DNA of 64,000 bases from Longibacter salinarum (GTDB lineage: Bacteria > Bacteroidota > Rhodothermia > Rhodothermales > Salinibacteraceae). Location: positions 42,625 through 106,624 of the forward strand of contig NZ_PDEQ01000011.1 in assembly GCF_002554795.1 (NCBI RefSeq), in the 5' to 3' direction. The notes beneath the pieces were generated by a model. It saw nothing but the letters and a program-made list of their open reading frames with translations. It was not told the origin of the DNA and searched no databases. Position numbers and translations under genes: made by a program. Of the stretch, positions 9,294 to 16,610 are shown piece after piece. Position 1 is the first letter of the stretch; every line of letters starts with the position of its first letter.

Positions 9294-9951
9294 CCCGATG
9301 ATACCATAACCTTATCGGGGCAAGGGTATGGCGGACGACCTAACATTTTGGTTCAAAGTTTAGGGCGGACCTGGACGAAGTCACTATTCTACACACCGCA
9401 ACATTCCTTCACTGCGGTCTACACAAATGCCACCGAGATCTCTCGGAAGAGAGGACCTATCACTACCGCTGTCACCCCAACCTTCATTTACGATTCCTGC
9501 CTGCTCGAGACCCCAGAAACGGGACGAGGGAGAAGGTTAAGACCCCATCCACATTCAAGGGCGAGTTGTCACGCCCATATTCATAGGAGACGGAAGGTTG
9601 TCGTCCGGCCTAAACACCTCTGGCTCTCTCCCGAGAGTTCGGTGACGCATGGATTCAGTCCGAGCGCTCGGTGGCGATGCGCATTCCCTCGGTGATTGTC
9701 CCGCGCGCGTGAAACGTCGTGTTGAACCCGGCACATCCTGCAGACAGCGAAGGGGGAATCGTGACGATACGGATGCTGCCCCCTACCGAAATTCTTTCTA
9801 TCGCTACGCTTCACGGGGAGGAACTCATACCCTGTCTACAACAGCGGGTCACTTCCAGGCCCCTCATCAGTAGCAGGCAGCGTGAGCCGAAAAAAAGACG
9901 GTCTTGCTTGCTGTCTTGATGCAAGCCGGTGGGACTCATGCCGGATGGATC
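9294..9951. other. Intergenic region with a possible gene remnant
   Basis: These 658 bases contain no intact gene that can be supported. A stop-free minus-strand stretch at 9655-9810 encodes about 51 protein-like residues and may be a gene fragment. The remainder shows nothing recognisable. Confidence 0.4.
9655..9810 (-). pseudogene. Possible protein-coding remnant
   Basis: Between an upstream stop (9811-9813) and a stop at 9655-9657, the minus strand reads 51 residues including GGSIRIVTIPPSLSAGCAGF and GTITEGMRIATERS, which look like genuine beta-rich protein. The pattern faintly recalls the C-terminus of GspH/FimT-type pseudopilins (inference only). No start codon or upstream domain is present, so it would be a fragment. 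Confidence 0.25.
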
Positions 9952-10425
9952 TTAGACGTTGGATTCGCTGGATACGCCAAGGCGCGTATCCACGGGAAAC
10001 GGGATCGGCCCGTCAATCGCAAGATTGGCAAACCGGGGATGCTGAATGTTTAGCAGGACGTTCCGGTGGATCGGGATCACGGCGGAGGGAACGGAAAGCG
10101 CGAGGGAATCCCGGCGTTCGTGCCAGAAGGTCCCGATCTCCTGCGTGGATGCGGGCCACGGCCATTCGCGCCAGTCGGATGGGAGGTCCGCATCGGATAG
10201 CGTAAGGAGGTCTTGGTCTTCCTGTAGTTCAATCTCGAACAGCACGTAGTCGGTGGTAACGAGGTCGGCGCGCCCCGTGTGGACGAGCGTCTCCAACAAT
10301 GCGGTGGCGGGCTGATCGGCGGCGTAGACCATCGGGACGCCCTGTTCGTGCCATCGGCCCCGCCCGCGAGAGCCCCTGAACGCAGTTTCGGCGTACTTCG
10401 CTTTGGTAAGACGGTAGATGGTCAC
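9952..10425 (-). CDS. RES-domain toxin
   Basis: This 157-residue protein is the toxin of a RES/Xre-type toxin-antitoxin pair. Known RES toxins fold like ADP-ribosyltransferases and deplete NAD+. The N-terminus IYRLTKAKYAETAFRGSRGRGRW followed by GVPMVYAADQPATALLETLVH carries the conserved Arg and Glu of the family, and the Ser lies in SLALSVPSAVIP. The length is normal. It lies 39 bases downstream of its antitoxin gene on the same strand, the usual antitoxin-first order, and presumably relies on the antitoxin promoter. The C-terminal tail FPVDTRLGVSSESNV is slightly longer than typical. Confidence 0.9.
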   Translation of the reverse strand: MTIYRLTKAKYAETAFRGSRGRGRWHEQGVPMVYAADQPATALLETLVHTGRADLVTTDYVLFEIELQEDQDLLTLSDADLPSDWREWPWPASTQEIGTFWHERRDSLALSVPSAVIPIHRNVLLNIQHPRFANLAIDGPIPFPVDTRLGVSSESNV

Positions 10426-10464
10426 AAGACCTCGCGGCGCGATGGGCAGAGCACGAGCGAACGA

Positions 10465-10926
10465 TTACGCGGCGTTGGTCTCGTCGATCGTGGTCAACAG
10501 ATCCTCCACTTCGCGTAGGCCAGGCTCGGTATCCAGCCGTTCCAGCGGCGTTTCTCCATCCAGGAGTCCATGCGGTGTTTTGAGCCACATGCGGGCTGCG
10601 TCATCCGAGTGGAAGGCCGTCCGACTCCGCGCCCAGATGTGCAAGAGGCGCCAGAGGCGATCCGATTCGACAGGTGTCAAACCTTTGCCTTGCTTCCGGC
10701 GGCGCTGCAACGTGCGGACGGACAAATCGAGAACGTCCTCCAGATCGGGTTGGCTAAGATCGAGCGCACTGGCGACCGCATCCATCTCGTCTATTCCCAA
10801 CCCTTCACGGACCCGTTCGATATCCGGCGTTGCATCCGCAGTCTCAACACGTTTGGATTGAAAAGAACGCAGTGCGCTCTCGAAGGCCTTTTGGTTCGTA
10901 CGCTGCGGCGTGGCAGTAGCGGACAT
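10465..10926 (-). CDS. Xre/MbcA/ParS-type antitoxin
   Basis: The antitoxin partner of the RES toxin has 153 residues from ATG 10926. A longer frame from 10986 is rejected because it would run through the operator. Residues ~30-90 form the helix-turn-helix part (VASALDLSQPDLEDVLDLSVRTLQRRR). The C-terminal part is the DUF2384/ParS toxin-binding domain: ARMWLKTPHGLLDGETPLERLDTEPGLREVEDLLTTID, with the typical TPHGLLDGETPLE core. Such antitoxins repress their own operon and block the toxin active site. Repeated GCGACA/TGTCGC half-sites just upstream support autoregulation. Confidence 0.9.
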   Translation of the reverse strand: MSATATPQRTNQKAFESALRSFQSKRVETADATPDIERVREGLGIDEMDAVASALDLSQPDLEDVLDLSVRTLQRRRKQGKGLTPVESDRLWRLLHIWARSRTAFHSDDAARMWLKTPHGLLDGETPLERLDTEPGLREVEDLLTTIDETNAA

Positions 10927-10965
10927 GGCAATATGGACCTGTGCCGGATATCGGTGCACCTGTAC

Positions 10966-11006
10966 TATGCGACACATGTCGCCCATGTTTCCGCAGATGT
11001 CGCATA
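10966..11006 (-). promoter_or_regulatory. Operator of the RES toxin-antitoxin operon
   Basis: TATGCGACA (10966-10974) and TGTCGCATA (10998-11006) are perfect 9-bp inverted repeats. A third half-site TGTCGC at 10977-10982 forms a tight palindrome with the first. The array ends 40 bases upstream of the antitoxin ATG, so the antitoxin probably binds it to repress transcription. Confidence 0.65.
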
Positions 11007-11634
11007 TAGCCGCACGTTAGCAGGTTGACCTGACCTATCCACGAAACCGAGAATACGGAGATGCACTATATTCAGCTTACGGCAAAACTGAAAATAAGAC
11101 CTTTCCCCACGAGGATGTATCGCATCACACCAGCCGCGTGCGTTCCTCAGCAGTTGTTGCATCATGCCCTGTTTGATGTCCTGCATCCTATCGCCGCGGG
11201 TCTATAGCGTCTCGATATCGGTGTCCATCCACAGAGCATCGTGTCAACGGCTATTTGTTCTTCAGCGACCGGGAGTACCAAGTCAATATTTTCGATGTCA
11301 CCGTGGTACCAAGCGTGCTGTCCTCGATCTCCGCCAAAGGGTCTCAAATTGCATAATAGCAGGTACTTTTGATCTATTTCGTCTCCAGCATGATTTCGCC
11401 GAACTCGCTGGTTGAGTAGTGCTCTCCGTTATTCCAAAGAACAGGGGGGCGAAAGCACCATCCCGACCAGAAGATCGCCGGCTTGCACAACAAAGGTCTC
11501 TTCGTATGGTTCTGCGTAGCAGTGTAGGCTTTCCCTAAATTGGCCCGGTCGAAAAACCTTCAGGACGAGATCGTCACCCCACAACCATTCTGAGTGACTG
11601 CCTCACTCGCACCTGTCATGGCCGGTACAAACAG
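11007..11634. other. Intergenic region, no supported gene
   Basis: About 630 bases between the toxin-antitoxin operator and the tRNA terminator hold only short frames. A minus-strand frame at 11162-11347 includes the protein-like stretch GDIENIDLVLPVAEEQIAVD, which might be a decayed gene, but nothing identifies it. Confidence 0.4.
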
Positions 11635-11669
11635 AAAAAACCGCCGCTGCCAGAAACTGGCGACGACGG
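11635..11669 (-). terminator. Intrinsic terminator of tRNA-Val
   Basis: On the minus strand a 13-bp GC-rich stem with one mismatch and a TTT loop (11641-11669) is followed directly by six T residues (11635-11640). It starts only a few bases past the tRNA 3' end, so it ends the tRNA transcript. Confidence 0.85.
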
Positions 11670-11675
11670 TCGGGG

Positions 11676-11749
11676 TGGGCCCTCCTGGATTTGAACCAGG
11701 GACCTCTCGCGTGTGAGGCGAGCGCTCTAAACCACTGAGCTAAGGGCCC
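11676..11749 (-). tRNA. tRNA-Val (CAC)
   Basis: The 74-nt minus-strand gene folds as a standard cloverleaf: acceptor GGGCCCT/AGGGCCC, D arm GCTC...GAGC, anticodon stem CTCGC/GCGAG around the loop CTCACAC, and T arm CCTGG-TTCAAAT-CCAGG. The anticodon CAC reads valine GUG codons. Discriminator A is followed by CC in the genome. An intrinsic terminator follows. Confidence 0.95.
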
Positions 11750-11907
11750 ATTCTAAGTGTCGTCGTTACGGACGGGCGGTGCGCTTTCACGGCGGGCCGT
11801 GCATCGTTCGTAACGGATGGGCTGCAACGACAAAAGCCACATCAGGATCCATCGTGCTCGCGTATCTGCGTCAAGAAGTCGCGAATGTAGCGGCTCACGC
11901 GGAGATC

Positions 11908-12831
11908 CTACGGACGGTTGTACGAGATCATCCGATCTGATACGGTCTCTTTCGGCGAGGATGCCGATCTCGTCGAGGCGTCCCCTGGCATCAGCGGTAG
12001 CGTGACCCAGCCGGCGTTTACGGGCGCGGACCACTTGCCCGACGACAGGATCGCCTGAAGCGGCCCCGGCCACATGGTCATGTGCTCGCGGTCAGCCTGG
12101 AAGGCAGACGCGTCTAGTGGCAGGTGTAGTGGGGCGAGCGACGGAGTCGGGGTCGAAGCCGACCACGTGGACGAACGAGTGGGCGCATCGGACGACGGAA
12201 TCGGGTCGACGGGCGAGGCGGATATGTTGTACGTCACCTCCTCACCTGCTCCGGCGGTGGAGGACGAAGACCCTGCATCTGCCTGGACGATCGGCTCTTG
12301 CGTAGAGGGACTCGAAGACTCGCGTGACGACACGGGCTGTGATGCGTAGGAGCCGCCGGACATCGCGGCCGAAGGCGCAGTGGAGACGGTTCTGCGCGAG
12401 GCGTAATCGGATTCGGGCGCGAAAAGAAGCGCGCCGGTGAAGATGCCTACGACGAGGGCGACGGCCATTGAGGAGGCGATGCCGAGCGCGGCGCGGGAGT
12501 GGTCGCGCACCAGGTCGGCCAGGGATTCCTGCTGGCGGAGCATGTCGCATTCGACCTTGCGACAAACCCGCGATTGAACCCGGTTACAAACCCGCCTACG
12601 CTTCTCGCGCGAGGGCGGCGCCGGTCGACCGCGATTCCCGAGCAGGTTGCGCGTCTCGTTTAACTGCTCGATGTGCGCTTTGAGCTCCGGGTTGGCCTCG
12701 ACGTACGTTTCGAACACGGACTCCAGGGACGGATCCATCGTGCCGTCTACGTACTCGCACAGCCATTCGTCCAGCCAGGCGTAGGAGGCGTCGTCGCCAT
12801 CCAGGGGGGGCAGAGATGCGTGATCATTCAT
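11908..12831 (-). CDS. Anti-sigma-factor-like single-pass membrane protein
   Basis: The product is 307 residues from ATG 12831; an ATG at 12858 adds nine residues. Residues ~15-70 (DEWLCEYVDGTMDPSLESVF...NPELKAHIEQLNETRNLL) match the short helical N-terminus of anti-sigma regulators, without a clear zinc-binding His-Cys-Cys set. A cytoplasmic Arg/Cys-rich linker leads to a transmembrane helix at ~113-137 (AALGIASSMAVALVVGIFTGALLF). The C-terminal ~170 residues are Ser/Pro/Thr-rich and low in complexity, as in a periplasmic stalk. No sigma-factor gene is adjacent, which is unusual for this family, so the anti-sigma role is inferred only. Confidence 0.55.
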   Translation of the reverse strand: MNDHASLPPLDGDDASYAWLDEWLCEYVDGTMDPSLESVFETYVEANPELKAHIEQLNETRNLLGNRGRPAPPSREKRRRVCNRVQSRVCRKVECDMLRQQESLADLVRDHSRAALGIASSMAVALVVGIFTGALLFAPESDYASRRTVSTAPSAAMSGGSYASQPVSSRESSSPSTQEPIVQADAGSSSSTAGAGEEVTYNISASPVDPIPSSDAPTRSSTWSASTPTPSLAPLHLPLDASAFQADREHMTMWPGPLQAILSSGKWSAPVNAGWVTLPLMPGDASTRSASSPKETVSDRMISYNRP

Positions 12832-13147
12832 GACGGGCGTCGGCCGAGTCAATACCACAGGGCCGCCGAGGCGTAACGTCGATCATGAAACCAATCGAAC
12901 GTATCTAACGGGGGAAGACCTCGGACAGCGAACGTCGTCGTCGCAGTCGCGCACACTCAATCGCGCTTCCTCCTGCGACTACTGCGAGTATGACCGCTCT
13001 GGGTTTATGTTTCTCAACATTCATACTTCCTCCGATCGATCCCCACCCCAGAAGGGCGGAGCGGCGGATGTCTTTCGAATGCTGCAACGACCAGAGCATC
13101 CGGCTGGATCCACGACGATGAACGGTTTCTTTCAACCGGGTATCGGA
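12832..13147. other. Intergenic region upstream of anti-sigma-like gene
   Basis: These 316 bases separate the 3' end of holA from the anti-sigma-like gene. A minus-strand frame from 13024 would encode a 39-residue peptide (MNVEKHKPRAVILAVVAGGS at its start), but there is no supporting signal. Nothing else is visible. Confidence 0.4.
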
Positions 13148-14182
13148 TCAGGCCGTCACACGCTGTGGCAGCAACCGACGAACCAGCAGGGTCAGGATCA
13201 AGCGAGGATCGCGTCGGGAGCCTCCTTTCAACTCGTAGTCGGCCGCGAGCAATGCGGCATGTGCGTCCTGTACGGCGCGCATGGAGTAGCGCCGGGCGGC
13301 CTGCTTGTATTCCTGCACAAAGTACGGGCTGACGCCGATGTGTCCGGCCAGCTTATGCTTCGACATTCGCTGCGCCTGCGGCATCTGAAGCTTCCACAGC
13401 TTATCGACATACGCGTTGAGCACGGCGACGATCATGATGGCCTCGCTGTGCGCATTAGAGGCCTGCTGCAGAATGCGATTGGTGATGCGCATGGCGTCCG
13501 CGTACTTCCCCTCGCCGATCGCGCTCTGAAGCTCGAAGACATTGAACTCGCGCGTCTGCCCGCTGGCGTCGAGCACGTCGTTCGCCGTCAGCGTGTCGCG
13601 CTCCCCGGCAAACGTGATCAGCTTCTCGACCTCGCTGGCCGCCGTCTGCAGATCGGTGCCGACGTAATCCGCAAGCATCTGGACGGCCTGCGGCTCGATG
13701 TCGTAACCCTGACCGCGCACGTACTTCTTGATCCAGCCGGGCATCTGGTTGTCGTACAGCGGCTTGAAGTGCGACCACGCGGCCTTTTTCTTCAGCGCCC
13801 GATATGGATGCGCGGAAAGATTTGGCTTGTTGGTGCACGCGAGGAGCACGACGGCCTCGGGATTTGGGTCGTCCGCGTAACTCTTGAACTGGCGGTTGTT
13901 TTCCAGCTTCTCGAACTCCCGCACGATCACAACCCGGCGAGGCGCCATCGCGGGATAGCCCTGACACAGACCGATGACCTTCGAGGCTTCGGTATCGGAC
14001 CCGTAGACGATGTCGAGATTGAAATCGTGCTGCGACGGCTCCAGCGCGTTCTCAATCAGGATATCCTGGAGCTCGTCGATTAAAAACCCTTCTTCACCGA
14101 ACAGAAAATACAGCGGCTTGAAGTTCTGGTGCCGAAACGACGTGGCCAGATCTTCGAACGAAAGACCGGTCTTTTTAGCCAT
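13148..14182 (-). CDS. holA: DNA polymerase III subunit delta
   Basis: This 344-residue protein is the delta subunit of the clamp loader, which opens the beta sliding clamp for loading on DNA. The family start FKPLYFLFGEEGFLIDELQDIL (a modified P-loop region) is followed by VVIVREFEKLEN, VVLLACTNKPNLS, the mid-domain DLQTAASEVEKLITFAG, and the C-terminal helical collar segment. All are characteristic, and the length is normal. It ends with RRLLPQRVTA. It is separated from the DinB-like gene upstream by about 80 bases and may be cotranscribed with it. Confidence 0.92.
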   Translation of the reverse strand: MAKKTGLSFEDLATSFRHQNFKPLYFLFGEEGFLIDELQDILIENALEPSQHDFNLDIVYGSDTEASKVIGLCQGYPAMAPRRVVIVREFEKLENNRQFKSYADDPNPEAVVLLACTNKPNLSAHPYRALKKKAAWSHFKPLYDNQMPGWIKKYVRGQGYDIEPQAVQMLADYVGTDLQTAASEVEKLITFAGERDTLTANDVLDASGQTREFNVFELQSAIGEGKYADAMRITNRILQQASNAHSEAIMIVAVLNAYVDKLWKLQMPQAQRMSKHKLAGHIGVSPYFVQEYKQAARRYSMRAVQDAHAALLAADYELKGGSRRDPRLILTLLVRRLLPQRVTA

Positions 14183-14259
14183 GGCGAAGTGCGGGATTTG
14201 AAATGCGAAATACGACGCCCGGCTCGGTGATCAGAAAAGGTGGACACGTACCCCGCCCC

Positions 14260-14844
14260 TTACTCCTCACCCCGATCACTCAGATCCGCGTCGTGAAGGC
14301 GGTAGCCAAGATCTCGCAGCCGCTGAAAGTCGTCGGTGGCGAAGCGGTGGACGAGTTCGAAGAGCGTCAGGCTCTCGCCCTCAACCTCCACCTCACGCAT
14401 CCACGTTCCGGCATCGAGATCAGTGAGGTTCGCAACAAGGTCGCGGCGGGCATCCTGGACCGCATCTAGCACGACGTCCAGGTCGCGATCATTCCAGTCG
14501 CCACGGCGCACCCGTTCGGTCGCCTCTGCTGGCGACAGGGTGGGCGTGTCCTCGTCTCGGGCGCGACGAATCCAGTCGGTGCGCTCATGCCGATCGAGTT
14601 CGGCGATGAGGCCGTACAGCTCCTTCATCGACAGGTCGTCATCGGTCGGCCGGCCGGACTGAACCGGCTCCGGTACGGTGTCTGTGACCGTGCGCAGGGC
14701 TTCGACTTCGTCAATCAGGTACTCGACCTGCTCGATCAGCGCCGTACGAAGGTCCGCGCGCTGGTCTTCCGGGACCGAGCGGAGGTCGGTCACCTCGTCA
14801 TTTGACGTTGAGGAAGACGCGTTCCGGGAGGAGCTGTCAGTCAT
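14260..14844 (-). CDS. DinB-superfamily-like protein
   Basis: The product is 194 residues from ATG 14844 (MTDSSSRN); an upstream ATG at 14889 adds a poor leader. It is strongly acidic, with helical segments at ~28-50, 70-90, 120-145 and 160-185. The last, LTLFELVHRFATDDFQRLRDLG, resembles the fourth helix of DinB/YfiT four-helix bundles, where His residues bind a metal. These proteins are thiol- or metal-dependent transferases or of unknown role. Only some of the expected His residues are evident, so function is not assigned. It lies between nuoI and holA on the same strand. Confidence 0.5.
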   Translation of the reverse strand: MTDSSSRNASSSTSNDEVTDLRSVPEDQRADLRTALIEQVEYLIDEVEALRTVTDTVPEPVQSGRPTDDDLSMKELYGLIAELDRHERTDWIRRARDEDTPTLSPAEATERVRRGDWNDRDLDVVLDAVQDARRDLVANLTDLDAGTWMREVEVEGESLTLFELVHRFATDDFQRLRDLGYRLHDADLSDRGEE

Positions 14845-14897
14845 TCGATGACCGTGACGTTTCGCAGAAAGGCAAAAAAGAATCGTCAACGCGCGCG

Positions 14898-15617
14898 TTA
14901 CTCCGGCGCGTGCTCACTGTACGCTGACTCTTCCCGCTCGGAGCCCCACGACTGCTCGCCGCTGGTGGCCTTCCGATCGTCACGCAGGTGCGTGTTTTCG
15001 AGACCGTGCATTCCCTCCTCCGCCAGCCAGTCGAGGAAGTGCTGGTCCTTCACGCTGTGGAGGTTGTTGTCGTGCTTGAACTCCCACTGCTGGCCGAACT
15101 GGCGGTTCTTGTACTGGTCGAGGTACTCCAGCCGGTCCTGCATCTGCTCCTTCGGCTTCAGCAGACGCTCGAGCCCGAAGATCGCTTCGTCGCGACTCTG
15201 GAACGTCATGTCGTATTCTTTCGACATGATGATGGCCTCTTCCGGGCAGACCTCCTCGCAGAAACCACAGTAGATGCAGCGGAGCATGTTGATTTCAAAC
15301 CACTCCGGTTCGCGCTCCTTGACATTATCGACCTCGTGCGACTGCATCGAGATCGCGAGCGGCGGGCAAGCGCGAGCACATAGGTTGCACGAGACACAGC
15401 GCGGGCGGCCATTCTCTTCGACGAGAACCGGACGTCCGCGGTAGCTGTCCGGCGGATACCACTGCTCCTCCGGATATTGCAGCGTGTACGTCGGCTCGTC
15501 GGTGATTTTGCTGAGCGAGAAGCCGAGGCCTTTGAACAGTTCCGGGAAATACAGATTCTCCCAGAAGTTCAGCTCGCGCTCGTTATCCTTTTTGGTGTTT
15601 ACCGGCGTGCCAGGCAT
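14898..15617 (-). CDS. nuoI: NADH-quinone oxidoreductase subunit I
   Basis: This 239-residue protein is the two-cluster ferredoxin-like subunit of respiratory complex I, which passes electrons toward the quinone site. Two 4Fe-4S motifs are clear: CVSCNLCARACP and CIYCGFCEEVCP. The N-terminal LFKGLGFSLSKITDEPTYTLQYPEEQ and RGRPVLVEENGRPRCVSC blocks are typical of NuoI. The C-terminus is about 50 residues longer than in compact homologues and acidic. It stands alone without other nuo genes, so complex I genes appear to be scattered in this genome. Confidence 0.92.
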   Translation of the reverse strand: MPGTPVNTKKDNERELNFWENLYFPELFKGLGFSLSKITDEPTYTLQYPEEQWYPPDSYRGRPVLVEENGRPRCVSCNLCARACPPLAISMQSHEVDNVKEREPEWFEINMLRCIYCGFCEEVCPEEAIIMSKEYDMTFQSRDEAIFGLERLLKPKEQMQDRLEYLDQYKNRQFGQQWEFKHDNNLHSVKDQHFLDWLAEEGMHGLENTHLRDDRKATSGEQSWGSEREESAYSEHAPE

Positions 15618-15854
15618 GGGGCGTTGCGTTGGTGATCGAGTCCCGGAAGGGGAGAGGTGTCCGATAGGAAACCATTACACGCACCAATAAGCGCAATGGA
15701 TTCCTGAGGGTCAACTACCTGTCTCGATTGCACCCGGACTTCGAAGTTTCGGTTCACGGTTCAGGGTCCACGGTTCACGGTTCAGGGTTCACGGTTCAGG
15801 GTTCACGGTTCAGGGTTCAGGGCGCCCGGATAACACTTCAACACGTCGACACAG
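15618..15854. other. Intergenic region with heptamer array
   Basis: Between nuoI and the terminator of the next gene the only clear structure is the GGTTCAC/GGTTCAG array. The promoter of nuoI should lie within the first ~100 bases. Confidence 0.5.
15751..15820. repeat. Heptamer tandem array (GGTTCAS)10
   Basis: Ten consecutive 7-bp units, GGTTCAC or GGTTCAG with one GGTCCAC, run without a gap. The C/G variants alternate for most of the array. The same unit recurs in short arrays near 31548, 62813, 63487 and 63719, always outside genes. Confidence 0.9.
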
Positions 15855-15897
15855 GAAAAACGCCCGGAGCTCTTAGGGTGGTAGAGCGTCCGGGCGT
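15855..15897 (-). terminator. Intrinsic terminator
   Basis: On the minus strand ACGCCCGGA and GCTCT pair with AGAGC and TCCGGGCGT in a strong two-part stem with one bulge, followed by TTTTCC. It lies about 65 bases past the stop of the small membrane protein gene at 15964 and should end its transcript. Confidence 0.85.
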
Positions 15898-15963
15898 GGG
15901 CCGGGCCGTTGACTAAACGTCATGAGTCGCCTTGAGGTCGGGTTGAGTGACGTGGGGGCGCGG

Positions 15964-16368
15964 TTATCTGCCGGAAATGAACGCGTCGGCCGTGTACTCG
16001 GAGAGGCTCTCGAATGCCCGCGCCTCGGCCTGCTCGTCCCGGGCCTCATTGGCGGCCGCCCGCTCGGCTTCGATCGCAAACATGGCGGCCCGCTGCGTCG
16101 TCTGGGCCTGCTCGAGGGGATTCCACTGCGGACCGGTGGTTGCGGAGATGCCCATGAGAAGGATGAAGAGGGCGCCGACGAGCCAAAGCCGGTCGAGAAA
16201 CGCCGAGCGACTCTCGCGCTCAGCCCGAAGACGGTCCCAGCGGGCTCGGCGAACGGCATGATCGACGGGCGTCCAGTTGGGCCGGGCAAATGTGTCGTTG
16301 GATGGGGCAAGCCCATTCAGAAACGACTTCTTTCTTGTAGTGCGATGGTGCTGCATTGAGGGAGTCAT
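15964..16368 (-). CDS. Small single-pass membrane protein, unknown function
   Basis: The product has 134 residues (130 if Met5 is used). A basic, Arg-rich N-terminal half (PVDHAVRRARWDRLRAERESR) precedes one transmembrane helix at ~60-77 (RLWLVGALFILLMGISAT). An Ala/Glu-rich helix follows (AAMFAIEAERAAANEARDEQAEARAFESL), probably a coiled coil. No domain was recognised. Codon pattern, spacing and the strong terminator downstream support a real gene. Confidence 0.6.
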   Translation of the reverse strand: MTPSMQHHRTTRKKSFLNGLAPSNDTFARPNWTPVDHAVRRARWDRLRAERESRSAFLDRLWLVGALFILLMGISATTGPQWNPLEQAQTTQRAAMFAIEAERAAANEARDEQAEARAFESLSEYTADAFISGR

Positions 16369-16610
16369 GACGGAAGCGCGTCTGCATCGTATGCCTGTTT
16401 ACTTCAATTTCTAAGACGTATGAAGGCGCGTTGAAGGTTACAGCCAATCTCACTTTTCTCGCCTACGTCCGCCCTTTTTTATTTCAATGCACGTGCCGCG
16501 CTACGAACCCCCGTAGCGCCCGCTGGAATCGCGGTTCTTTTGGCATCCGAACCGAGCATGTGGGCGATGTCGCACAGGTTCTGTGCTAAAACGCGCACGG
16601 GCACGTCTCC

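Noticed and set aside
11162..11347. 61-codon minus-strand frame near the tRNA
   Set aside because: Protein-like for about 20 residues only, with no start context or family match.
12905..13135. 76-codon minus-strand frame upstream of the anti-sigma-like gene
   Set aside because: No ribosome binding site or conserved motif; only a 39-residue internal portion looks slightly protein-like.
12830..14083. Long plus-strand frame of 417 codons
   Set aside because: It lies antisense to holA, whose family motifs are clear on the minus strand; the frame is a codon-bias shadow.
15751..15820. CRISPR array
   Set aside because: Units are only 7 bp with no spacers and no cas genes.
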